A DNA stretch of 57,604 bases from Hymenochaete sp. R1 (Eukaryota; Basidiomycota; Agaricomycetes; Hymenochaetales; Hymenochaetaceae): NCBI GenBank assembly GCA_019400425.1, contig JAFREE010000152.1, positions 1 to 57,604 of the forward strand, read 5' to 3'. A program made the translations under genes and the position numbers. Every line of letters begins with the position of its first letter. The first letter of the stretch is position 1. This document shows, piece by piece, positions 21,701-32,357 of the stretch. The notes below the pieces were generated by a model, which saw only the letters and a list, made by a program, of their open reading frames with translations, searched no databases and was not told the origin of the DNA.

Positions 21701-24540
21701 CTATTCACCAAGTTCTTGCAGCATCGGGCCTTTACGTGTCGGATGGACGACTTGACCTTGACCCTAGATGGTGATGAGCGAAGGCGAACCATTCTGGAAA
21801 ATGGCAAGAATCTTGGGCATGAGGGATCAATAGAGAACTTCCCTTCCCTCGCGTCAACGCCCAAGTCTGAAAAGCAAAAGGCGCTGCGAAATTTCCTTCA
21901 GGATGTCTTGCGTGATGATTCCAAAATGGCCGGCCTGGATGTTACAGTGAAGAAAAAGCTGGCGGGATTGACAAAGTCCATCGCTGATGCATGCATGCCT
22001 CACGGTCTCCATCGCAAGTTTCCCTATAACCACATGCAAATGATGACCCAGTCAGGTGCGAAGGGTAGTGCCGTTAATGCGCAGCAGATTTCGTGCGCTC
22101 TGGGTCAGCAAGAACTCGAAGGGCGACGTGTACCTGTCATGGTTAGCGGAAAGACGCTTCCGGCTTTCAAGGCCTTCGAGACGGCAGCTATCGCCGGTGG
22201 CTACGTCGCGAGCCGCTTCTTGACTGGTGTAAAGCCGCAGGAGTTTTACTTCCATTGTATGGCAGGCCGTGAAGGTCTCATCGACACTGCAGTCAAGACA
22301 TCTCGTTCAGGCTATCTGCAACGCTGTTTAATCAAGCATCTGGAGGGTATACGTGTCCACTACGATAACACAGTCCGTGGAAGCGATGCTGCAGTGTATC
22401 AGTTCGTTTATGGAGGCGACGCATTGGACGTAACGAAACAGAAACATCTTCAGCATTTTACCTTCCTCGCACAAAATGAACTTTCCCTAATGGCGTGCGT
22501 TAAACCAAATGAGCTCTTTTATGTCGAGGGACTTGATGAACTCGCTATCAAATATACGAAAAAGAATTTAAAGCGGCTACGTGACCCGAACAAACGGCCT
22601 CAGGATCCTACGATGTCGGTATTCAATGCTTCTCGAAAGATCGGCGCAACTTCAGAGACATTTGCGATGCGATTGGCTGACTATTTAGAAGAGAATCCAG
22701 ACGGTCTGTTGGGGTCGAAAACAACAAAGCCGCCGCTGTGGAGATCAAGTAGGGAGCCTGTTCATGTAAAAAAGTTCATGGCTTTGATGAATGCCAAATA
22801 CATGAGGAGTATGGTGGAACCTGGTGAAGCTGTTGGTTTACTAGCTTCCCAAGGGTGAGGGCGTCATACCTATTCATCGAAATACTCACTCAGCCGTTAA
22901 TTAGTGTCGGGGAGCCATCTACGCAGATGACCTTGAATACTTTCCATTTCGCAGGTAAAGTTTTTTAATTGTTATAGGAAGGCCTTTGTTCTTATTGTCA
23001 CTTGAAGGTCACGGTGCTGCCAACGTTACACTTGGTATCCCTCGTCTTCGCGAAATTGTCATGACTGCTTCGATGAAACCCAAAACTCCATCCATGAGCC
23101 TTCGCGTTCGATCCGATGTCGATGAGAAACTTGTCCTATCGTTCTGCAAGAAAGCGAGCCGCCTGTCCTTGTCTCAAATCGTGGATAAAGTCGAGGTCAA
23201 AGAGAAGTTAAACTCTCACCGGCGAAGACAATTTATTGTCGACATTTTCTTTTATCCAAAAAATGAATACGAGGAAGAATATGCAGTCACACCATCGGAG
23301 ATTCTCACTGCATTCGGCACGAAGTTCCCTCAAATCTTAAAGCGCGAGATTCAGATCGAGTACAAAAAGCTCAAAACGGATCTGAAAGCTCACATGTCTG
23401 AAATTGGCCAAGGGCGCGCAGAAGGCGGGAACAAAGGTTCCGGTGGGGATGACGAGGGTCCTGACGCTGGTGCCACGAACGCTGACGGTAACGACTCGGA
23501 GGCGGGTGAAGGCAATGCGGATGACGAAAAGCGCGCGCGGCAGGCGAAAGAGCAGACCACGTATGACTCAGATGAAGATGACTTTGACGATGACAAGTTC
23601 CCTAACTATGATGAAGCTGCGATTGAGAATGAGATTGAGGGAGTTGATGATGCTGCCGATGGTAAGATGGATGTTGACGAGGAAGTGGTTGGTGAGGACA
23701 AAGAAGAAATCGAGAAAGTTAGGATGAACTTTTTGTCCAACTTAAAATTTGCAACATCGTTCTCTCCGTCGGAGCAAAACGTCCATTTCGAGCTCGAGGT
23801 TCGTTCTTGTTATTTCTTCAGTCATCCGTACGCTTCAATTGATATGGATATTCTTCTAGTTTGGAGTTAACGAGCCGAAGTTACTGTTGGTCGGATTAGT
23901 TGAGAGAGCTTGCCATAAAACCATTGTTCGCGAAATCAATGGTATCGAGGAAGTATTCTTCTCCAGAGACGACGGAAAAGATAAAACTCCCAAGGTGCGA
24001 AATCTTCAGTAATGATATCAGCTATAGAAACCAATTTTTGTTCAGCTCGTGACCAACGGGTCAAACTTCAAAGGCATCTGGCGCTTTGCCGTTGAATATT
24101 TAACACCAGTTGTTGAGATTGATGAAATACTAGCTAACGACATCTATGCCGGACTGATGACGTATGGTGTAGAGATGGCACGAGCTGTGATTTTGAAGGA
24201 GGTTCAGGGCGTCTTCGGGGCATACAACATTGATGTCGATATCCGGCATCTGGAGTTGATCGCTGACTATATGGTAAGAAAGTTTCCACTTTCCGGTTAT
24301 ACCAATGTCTGAACAGTGTTAAAGACGTTCGACGGAGGCTACAAACCATTCAATCGAAAAGGGATCTCGACCAGTTCATCGCCGCTACTCAAAGCATCTT
24401 TCGAGACCACTGCTTCGTTCATCAGTGACGCAGCGCTCCACGGAGACTTTGATGACTTACGGACTCCTTCCGGTAACATAGTTCTGGGTCGACCTAGCCA
24501 TAGTGGTACTGGTGCTTTTGATATAGTGCAAAACTTGTAG
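18723..24540 (+). CDS. RPA190: RNA polymerase I largest subunit RPA190
   Basis: Fourteen exons (18723-18907, 18969-19128, 19181-19521, 19590-20601, 20651-20918, 20973-20990, 21040-21060, 21121-21395, 21449-22854, 22905-22954, 23008-23798, 23860-23994, 24046-24273, 24325-24540) sum to 1702 codons, 1701 aa; yeast RPA190 has 1664. The enzyme makes the large rRNA precursor in the nucleolus. Landmarks are the N-terminal zinc site CATCRLGYFACPGHYGH, switch-region RMHMMGKRVNYAARSV, the metal-binding NADFDGDEMNIHFP, the bridge-helix region GAKGSAVNAQQISCALGQQ, the trigger-loop end GEPSTQMTLNTFHFAG, and the C-terminal TFDGGYKPFNRKGI. Acidic inserts around 19700-19810 and 23400-23720 are typical of Pol I. 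Codons NADFDGDEMNIHFP are split over two tiny exons of 18 and 21 nt. Confidence 0.97.
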
Positions 24541-24787
24541 GTTGCTGGATATAATCAATATTGTAGCTGTAGCTAGTTCGGATAGCCGAAATGCCGATAC
24601 CGTGGGAAGGAATATTGTATTATGTAATACGATGGCGCAAACGCGTCCCCCACCCTCTCTTCCGAAATTCTCCCACGTTTTGCCCACTAACCACCATCAC
24701 GCTCTCTCATTCCCCATCGCCCTCGACGCGACGCGACGCGCTCCCCCCGACAACAACAACACCAACCACAACAGAACCACTCGCATC

Positions 24788-25696
24788 ATGCCTAGGAACC
24801 GAAGACCCCTCCAGACTCTACCTTTGGCCTACTTCCTCCCCGTTGATGGTGCTGCTGCATCGCGCGCGAGTCCTTTGAAGCCAGCCACCAAACGCTCGCG
24901 CAGTCCGAGCGTGCTCTTGACCCCCGCCAAACGTCGTATCCTCCGTGAAGAGGGTGTGCTCTGCTCGCCATCTTCGAGTAGTAGCGGGTCAAGCGCGCTC
25001 AGCAGGTCCTCGAGAACAGAGTCCAGTACTAGCAGACGCGTCAAATCTCACTCGCCGTCGCTCACTCTGAGCCCGCCAACACGTGTCACGCGCGACAAGG
25101 GCACTGTTCACGAGACTCGACCCTCCCCGTATAATACTCGATCGGTCGCTGCCCTTCGTGTGCATATGATTGAAGGAACGATCACTCCTCCAGCCAGCCC
25201 AGGCCCCACCCTTCGCATTGCGCCTCCCATAATGGTCCCTCGCGAGCTTCCTTCGCCTCCAAACCCACAAAGCGCCCATTATCCGGGCTTCGATGTTCAC
25301 TTCGACTCGCACATTGAACTACGGTCATCACCCTCACGGCACCGATCCCCAGCCCCTGACGCTGACGAAGGTGAGAAGGACGATTTCAAAGAGAACATGC
25401 CTCCTCGCAAAAGGATGAAGAAGACTGTCTCAGCACCGGAGAACGACTCAGCTTTCGCAGACGATGCGATTGTTGCGAAATTGAAGGCGTCTTCGAATCC
25501 TGTGACACCTTGTCATCTATCGCCTATGTCAATTCCAGGTACACCTCACCACCATCGAAGTCCACGTCCTGTCGAAAGGCTCGTGAACGGCTTCACACCT
25601 GGTAGGACGCCCCGATCCAGTGATGTTAAGCTGGAACGGAAGAGAGCCATGGAGATGGAGGTAGATGATGTCTGCAGCGATGAGGAGGTTCTGTGA
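24788..25696 (+). CDS. SP/TP-rich basic protein of unknown function
   Basis: A single 302-aa exon starts at the ATG at 24788 (MPRNRRPLQTLPLAYF). The open frame continues upstream, but that part runs across the end of RPA190 and looks like leader. The protein is rich in Ser, Pro and Arg, with many SP and TP sites (PPASPGP, NPVTPCHLSPMSIPGTP), basic patches (KENMPPRKRMKK) and an acidic end (VDDVCSDEEVL). This is typical of a disordered nuclear target of cyclin-dependent kinases. No domain is recognised. It lies only 248 bp after RPA190 on the same strand. Confidence 0.65.
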   Translation: MPRNRRPLQTLPLAYFLPVDGAAASRASPLKPATKRSRSPSVLLTPAKRRILREEGVLCSPSSSSSGSSALSRSSRTESSTSRRVKSHSPSLTLSPPTRVTRDKGTVHETRPSPYNTRSVAALRVHMIEGTITPPASPGPTLRIAPPIMVPRELPSPPNPQSAHYPGFDVHFDSHIELRSSPSRHRSPAPDADEGEKDDFKENMPPRKRMKKTVSAPENDSAFADDAIVAKLKASSNPVTPCHLSPMSIPGTPHHHRSPRPVERLVNGFTPGRTPRSSDVKLERKRAMEMEVDDVCSDEEVL

Positions 25697-26093
25697 TGGA
25701 CAGATGCACAAAAGTGATTCCGGCATATCCTTCCCATTTTATGAAAACAAGTTTTAAGACAGTTTCCTTTGTGGCTTCATGCGGTTTTTGAAAATATTGC
25801 TTTGATAATTCATGCACCATTTTCCATCAAACGAAGCTTCCTTCTTTTCTTCATTATGGCCTTGATTTCCATTCAAGTTTGATTTTTTTTTCATGTACCG
25901 TTCTTTTGGCTTTGTATAACGACCTTCTGCGTATAGCATTATCCATGTACCGAATTTGTTGATTGTACCCAATGCAAATTACATTTTGCCTCTCGAAGCT
26001 TGTAGAGCATGATCAACTTGTCCATGATTTAGCTAAAAATTTATATGTGGCTGTGATCGACATAAGCATCACTCTCAAGCCATGCACTCGACT

Positions 26094-26376
26094 TACTGTA
26101 CCGAAGTAGTCAATCGTTCTGTAACACGTAACACGAGGGTCTCGGATAACTTTTATTAAAGTTCCCGTAACATGTAACAGAGGGTCGAGAACTCTCGTCC
26201 AGGGGGCTGTAACATGTCACAAGAGCCGGATTACCCTCGGCTAGGCTCGCTTAGCTCCGGCCCGGATCCGGAGAACAATTCTTCAGATCGATGTAACGCG
26301 TAACACGGCCCGGAGAACTTGTTACACAGCGGTCTACCGACCGTGGGAAAGAACAATTGACTACTTCGGTACAGTA
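26094..26376. mobile_element. MITE with 27-bp inverted ends, TA flanks
   Basis: The 27 bases at 26094-26120 match the reverse complement of 26350-26376 with one mismatch. The ends read TA-CTGTACCGAAGTAG and its mirror, so a TA duplication flanks CTGTACC...GGTACAG, the mark of Tc1/mariner-related elements. The total length is 283 bp with no coding capacity. Inside, GTAAC pairs spaced by two bases occur at 26121, 26167, 26209 (slightly altered) and 26293, an internal repeat array. It sits 60 bp upstream of the LCL2 start codon and may affect its promoter. Confidence 0.88.
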
Positions 26377-26438
26377 GTCTGTAGGGTCAACTTGAAGACG
26401 TGTCACTTCGCTTCCCAACCAACGTTCACTAATCTGCG

Positions 26439-26853
26439 ATGAAGTCGTTCCATCTTGCCTGGATCTTGTCGCTACTCTTTACGTTACTACCACTAGCAAC
26501 AGCCCAATTCAACTTTTTTGATATGTTTGGGCACGGTGGCCAGCAACAGAACCGTGGGGCCGGTGCCTCTCAATGGGCATCACAGGCAGATACAAGTACG
26601 TTCCCTCAACTTTCCGTAAACAAGCACTACTTGCTGACCTACTCTATGGTCTCTCTTAGCTCCATGCAACGCTTATCTTTGCCCTGATACACTATTGTGC
26701 GCCAGACATCCATCGGATTGTCCATGCCCCTTGCCCGAAGACCACAAATGCGTTATCCGTGACTACAAGAGCAAAGACTCTGCGACCGTCGTTTGCGCGC
26801 GTGGGCCAGAGGGCTGTGCGGAGGTTGACCGGCTTGCAGCTAAATGGAATTAA
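26439..26853 (+). CDS. LCL2: Secreted LCL2-type (long chronological lifespan 2) protein
   Basis: Exons 26439-26595 and 26660-26853 join into 117 codons (116 aa) across a 64-nt intron. A signal peptide (MKSFHLAWILSLLFTLLPL, cleaved near ATAQF) leads to FFDMFGHGGQQQNRG, then a Cys-rich part with PCNAYLCPDTLLCARHPSDC and PCPLPEDHKC. This is the layout of fungal Lcl2 proteins, FF..MF followed by YLCPDT and CPCP. They are small secretory-pathway proteins linked in yeast to lifespan and ER-associated degradation. The exact function is unknown. The start is the first ATG after the MITE. Confidence 0.88.
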
Positions 26854-28180
26854 TCACGATGGGGGATGCATTGTGTTGTCAGTAAAGTGTAAAAAATGGT
26901 GTATTGATGTTCTTGTTAATGGTGAGTGTGAGTAACTCATCATGTCTGAAGGGTCGTGTCATGCAAACCGTAAATCACCATACACTTAAGGTCACTTTGT
27001 TAGATCAAGCTCTGGGGGTCGGGCGACTTCGTATCTCATACAGCGAGGCATTTTAGTCTGCCAAGGGATAAGTGATCATAGAGATGAGGGAGGAAGACTC
27101 CATCGGGCAAAACACAGCGAACATAGTAGACATCATCGGTTCCGGAGTCTATTCAATCTATGCCGGCAGACCCCGCGCCCACTTGTCTTTGTACTGTGCA
27201 CCATGCAATGGCAATGGGGTACAGAAAGCCAGTAGTGTGATGTCCAATTGCGCACCGGACCGTCCTCTCCACAGATCCCGCAAAACCTAATGCAAACATC
27301 ATCTCAAGATCCGTGATACCCTTCCCCCAACTCTCCAGATAACGCAAAGAATAGAAAGAGCCACTTGACCTCATCTCCCGAACCTTATCCTTGTCGGGAA
27401 GCGCTTCTTGCGTGCCGCGGAAACGTCAGCTGGCTCCCCGCCAGTACCAGCGCTCATCCCATGCAAATCGATCCCGTGTGCCGAGGATTGATGTTCACGC
27501 ACTAATCCTCTTGTGGATTTTAAGGTGGTTTTTGTCTGCGTGTGTGCGTGAGTAGTATTCTTGTTAGGGCTTCGGGAAGTTAAAGATAGGTTCCGCTTGG
27601 CGGCGTGTGGTGTCGGTTTCTGTACTTCTTTTTGCAACGTGTTTCTTCGTCATTCTTTCTATCATTAATCGTAAGTTTTCAAGAATTAATTGACCACATC
27701 GATCTTCAGCTTATTTTTGCTCGTTCGTTCTCATGGATTGATAAACGGGTCATGGTTGTATTCTGCTTAAGCATCTGAAGTAACGATAAGAAGCATTCAG
27801 GAAGCAGGAGACAGGAGAACAACGAAGTACAAATGGGAACATGCCATACAGATCTGAGAGAATTAATAAAATCTAAACTTCGATTGGTATTGACTGCGTC
27901 AACATTGATAAAAGCGCGAGAACGGGTGTCCGAAAGCACGGCACCGGAGAAGTTGAAGGAAGCAAACGAAATAGCATATGAAGAGGGGGAGGGAATAGTC
28001 CCGATAAAAGTACAACATGGCGGTGATAGGAGTCAGTTTTTGAAAAGAAAGCAAAAGTCAGCGAAAAGTAGAAACACTGCCCCATTTGAAAAGCGGGAAA
28101 AAAGGAAGTTCGATGAAGGAAAGAAGGTAGGAGAAAGGGGGAAAGTAACCAGAAATTTTGATGTTTTGATTTTTTTTTCG
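26854..28180. other. Intergenic stretch with a possible small minus-strand gene
   Basis: No firm gene. On the minus strand, about 27430-27156 is open for roughly 90 codons and reads EALPDKDKVREMRSSGSFYS then LEMMFALGFAGSVERTV, with a hydrophobic patch. An upstream exon could begin at the ATG near 27650 (MTKKHVAKRSTETDTTRRQ), but I could not find splice sites that join them without a stop. The plus-strand ORF from 27833 runs antisense into the OPT gene and is more likely chance. Confidence 0.3.
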
Positions 28181-31100
28181 TCACCAAGAATCTGGGCCAT
28201 ACTGCCCACTCGCAGACGTCAGCGTTGTCCCAGGACTGGCAGCGTAGTCATCCGTCGTCTTATATACCGTATTCCCCCACCATTTGAGCACAGAACTCGC
28301 ACCAATTGTATTATTCTTGGGCAGTTGCAGCGAGAAAAAGATGACGACGATGGAGATCGCGTAGCCAGTATCCAGGGCTGCACTAAGCACGTAGTTGAAT
28401 TTAGTCCACCAACTAAACTTCTTTCGTCTGATCAAGTATTGGAATATGAATCCGACGAGCGTCCATGGGATGTAGTTCAGGGCCGTGGCTGGGGGGATGG
28501 GTCCTGTACCGGCGAAAATGACAGGGAGGCTGGACATGTGGTGTTAGCGACAGAAAACCTTCCTTTTTCCATGGGATTACTTACTTGATGTAACGGAAAA
28601 CAGAATTCGGCCATCGTTTTGTCAAAGCCCACGGAATGAAGGGCGCAATCGCCCCGACCAGGAAGAAGTATGTCACTGTCGAATACATCTGCCCGGCGGA
28701 GAAGAGCAATCTCGGTCCTACCACTCCCCAAATGAAAGATGCAGTCCCGAATACTTGCGCACTGGGGCAAATGAAATTATCCGGCTGGTGGTTCGAACAA
28801 ATATCCGGGATGTTCTGGAACATCCACGCCTGAACGCCGAGCTGGACGGTGCCTGCGACAACTGCAGCCGCGACTTGAGCAACGAACATTGTACGTGGGG
28901 GGATTTTCATGTAGTGACCGAGTTTGAAATCGGAACTGAACTGCAAAGCTTGTGCAGTTAAATTGTATCCATATGTCTTGAACAGCATCAAGGCCAATGG
29001 CCTGCCAGGCAAAGCATAACCTGAAATGAGCTCGGTGACGACGTTTAGGCCTATTTGTTGGTTGGTGATGGCTTGAATCATGCCGATTGGTATGAAGTGC
29101 ACAAAAGCTGGACAGAGGTTCGATTAAGATGCTTCATAGGATAGAGACCAAGTGCTTACAGATAGCAAGAGCAAGGAAGAAGCCCCATACGGGCATCTCT
29201 GTATGCCACACTTCGATGACGACTACTCCGAACACAAACATGCTTACTGTGGAGGTGTCAAAATACGATTATTCTCGAAGAAACAAACGACACTTACCAA
29301 AGACGATAAGATACCACCACTGTGGTACTTGCTTATATCTACACATAAGACGAGCGTGAATATCATCTTGTTCATTTAAACTTCTGCGGCTCTGAACCCA
29401 AATCTGTTTCCTGAAATACAGCACTGTGTGCACGATCGTAGCCGTGATCCCAGCAAAGCTAAGACCGTAGGACAGAATAAACGTAGCTGACAAGAACGGA
29501 GGACTGTATTTGTGATACTCCGTCTCGTTGAACAATCCATTAACGTCCAACACTTGTGAGATGTTGTATTCCTGGCCGATGTTGTCGAATGCTGAACGAC
29601 TTGAAATCGGGAGATATTTCGTGTACCACGTGTTCGAGTAAAACAAAGCGGGTGTGAGGATCCAGAAGAAGAAAATGAAGCCGACGGCGATGTTGGCTTC
29701 TGCCCACCACGGTGTCGCGAGCGGGCTTCCGATGTACGCGATCTGACCCCAATCAAATGTTAGAACGCTCATCCCTAAGCCACTGTAATAGCCAAAGAGT
29801 TGGTTAACGGTTTGATTTCTTGGGAAAATCCAAGTGACCCAAGAGAAGGTCGAGAGAGCCGTGAAAAGGTAGCCTGGGAGAAATGTCCAGACAAAGCAGC
29901 CCAGAAAGGCATAGACGAAGAACCGTTCTCTCGATATGCCTTGTCTCGGGCCAATTCCAGCGTATTGCTGAGAATGAAGGGTGTTGAATAGAGCGCACAA
30001 TACAAGGTTGACGGGCCAGACTTTCGGCTGATTTCAGTGTATGTCGCAGAAGTAAGAAAGGTCAAAGGGGCTTACTCATGGATGGCGGTGAAACCAGGAA
30101 GCGCTTTCCAATACCGCCCAAGGCAAACCCCAAAAGTTGTGTGCTCATGACCAGAAGCCATTGGTATCCAAATGACCAGTGCTGACCTACCAATACGACC
30201 CCATGATCAACAAAATCTCAGTAGAAACACGGAGAGATCCAACACACCATAGAAGACTCTTTGAACGGCAATAATATCGGTTCCGTACGCTGATACTGCT
30301 CCAACTGATCCCATGATGGTGACCAGAACATGCTCTTTTACTGAGAAGGGTCCAGGATTCAACTGGACTCCCAACACAGTCACGTTGGGAACACAAGAAG
30401 CCCAAAGCCTTCCCAGAGGAAATGAAAGCAGCTGCGGTACAAGCTTGACGTACTGATCAGGCCACATGTCCTTCTTCGAGATAAGAAAACAAACGTACAC
30501 CATTTATTGTAACCGAAGGATACCGGAAAAAGCTTCATCGAAAGGACATGAGACCACGATACATTTCGTCGGAGCAATTCAAGTACTCACAAGAATTGAT
30601 TCAAGCCCGGTATTAGAATTGCGAATAAGAAACCAAGCAACCATGCTCTTAGGGTTCCCACAGGCATATCCGGATCATCCGTATTCGCAACAGCACTTCG
30701 GACCTCTAATGATGATAAGCACTGGAGTTAGAGACGGTAGAATGAACGCGATCGCACCGGGATAAGGCGAATCGTCTTCTACTACCATAAGTAAGTAGGA
30801 TGTCATATGAACAGCGAGTCTCCAACGTACCAAAGTTTAAGTTCTCACTGTTATAGTCGAGATTAGGATCGTCAAAGTTGGTGTCATCGGTTTCAATGTG
30901 CGTCTCTGATTCGGAATCTAAAACCTTTAGAACATCGAAATTGGGTGCTGAACTGCCACACGCACCATACGGATGCTCTCCTTTCTCTATATCATTCTTT
31001 GCATCATACACGAACTCTTGATATTCGTCATTGATTTCCTCTTGGTCTTCAAATGAAAACGGATGTTCATTGAGATCCTGCTCGTTTGCAAAGTCCGAGT

Positions 31101-31242
31101 GATAAGCCTGCGACAACGTCCCACGCGAGCTTCTGCGAGACGAATTGCGTCTGCTCGGAGAGCTTAGACTGCTCCCGCTTGCTTCGCTGGAGTTTTGACC
31201 ATAGTGTGCGTTTGGGTTGGCCCGGGCTTCGTCCCAACGCAT
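28181..31242 (-). CDS. OPT-family oligopeptide transporter
   Basis: This is a multi-exon proton-coupled oligopeptide (or siderophore/glutathione) transporter of the OPT family, at the plasma membrane. Starting from the first in-frame ATG (31242, MRWDEARANPNAHYG), a hydrophilic acidic N-terminus is followed by many membrane segments. Family marks are GTLRAWLLGFLFAILIPGLN, VLGVQLNPGPFSVKEH with SAYGTDIIAVQRVFY, GFALGGIGKRFLVSPPSM, SGYALPGRPLALMLFKTYGY, and HYMKIPPRTMF. It ends with FIFQYLIRRKKFSWW and a Ser/Thr tail. Introns are short and phase-consistent. One exon (30778-30758) is only 21 nt. The open frame runs upstream of 31242 without an ATG, so the upstream part is taken as leader. Confidence 0.92.
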
Positions 31243-31803
31243 CGTCTTCTTCTGTTGCCGTTCAGCCGTAGCCGTAGTCCGTTTTATCCGCGACACACAA
31301 TCCCACGCCTTCTCAAAGTCAATCGAAGCAAGCAGAGCACGCCGATAAGGTGGAAAGAGAGGATTGCCTCGGTTCTTGCGGTTGAGATTAGAAAAAGGAG
31401 CAACGATAAGGCCGACAGAAGGAAAATTGGAGGTGGGGGACGTGGTGGACGACTTGCAGGGGTGAGAAGAGGGGGCTGCGTAACTGGCGGGCCTTGATGT
31501 CTTCAGTAATGAGACTGATGCGCAAAAACAGCGAATTTGGCGGTCGTCATCCGCCTTCCTCTCAACATCTTTAAAATGAAGTTATAATAGAGTCGATTCA
31601 TTTAATTGCACTGTCTGGTCGAGAAACTTGATGGCTGCAAGTAAAATCCATTTTTCTATAGAGTTCGAGTTTGTTTATCAGCTAGAAGCGCGAGTCGTGA
31701 GAATCAGCTGCTTGATAGGGAAGGTACACTTGAGCTCTGGGCCGCGACCGTTCCGGAGGCTTCACTGCACTGCTCAGACGTTGCGTCCACACTCGAGTCA
31801 GCA

Positions 31804-32357
31804 TGTCGGCGCTGCAGAGGCCTGCGGTAGGTCAACCATATGTGCATTTCGGGTCTACATTGCTCACTGTTATAACATCACATTAGACAAAACTACCGGC
31901 AGGGGCGAACCGTATCCTCTTCGTCAAGAATTTGAATTACAATATCAAGGGGGAGGACTTGTATGAACTCTTTGGCCGGTACGGTTCCATTCGCCAGATA
32001 CGCTTGAGCAATGATCCCACAACGAGGGGAACGGCATTTGTGGTCTACAACGACGTCATGGACGTAAGTCATTAATTTGCATCTGGCCCATTAGAGGCTG
32101 TGACGAACAATGTGTTCACGTAGGCTAAGAATGCTCTCGAGCATTTGAACGGGTTCCACCTTCAAGAAAGGTACATCGTTGGTAAGTGGATAACCATGAA
32201 CGCGACAACATCTGATCATTGACTCATCGACTCGCTCTAAGTGCTCTACCATATGCCTGCTCGTCAAGACGCAGCAGCGGCGAAAGCAGATTTGGCCCGG
32301 CGAGAGGAAGAGCTAGCCGAGCTGAAGAAGAAGCATAACATCGGAGACGAGGCTTAG
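31804..32357 (+). CDS. SF3B6: U2 snRNP SF3b subunit p14 (SF3B6)
   Basis: Exons 31804-31827, 31887-32063, 32124-32181 and 32242-32357 sum to 125 codons, 124 aa, the family length. This RRM protein contacts the branch-point adenosine in the SF3b part of U2 snRNP. RNP2 is RILFVKNLNY and RNP1 is RGTAFVVYND, followed by DAKNALEHLNGFHLQERYIV and VLYHMP, then a charged C-terminal helix (RREEELAELKKKHNI). The first exon encodes only eight residues (MSALQRPA). The gene starts about 560 bp from the OPT start codon, on the other strand. Confidence 0.95.

Noticed and set aside
26121..26305. Regularly spaced short repeats as a possible CRISPR array
   Set aside because: The repeats are too short and unevenly spaced, lie inside a MITE, and the genome is eukaryotic.
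27833..28588. Plus-strand ORF of 251 codons
   Set aside because: Its second half is antisense to the last exons of the OPT transporter, and the first half is Lys/Glu-rich without motifs.
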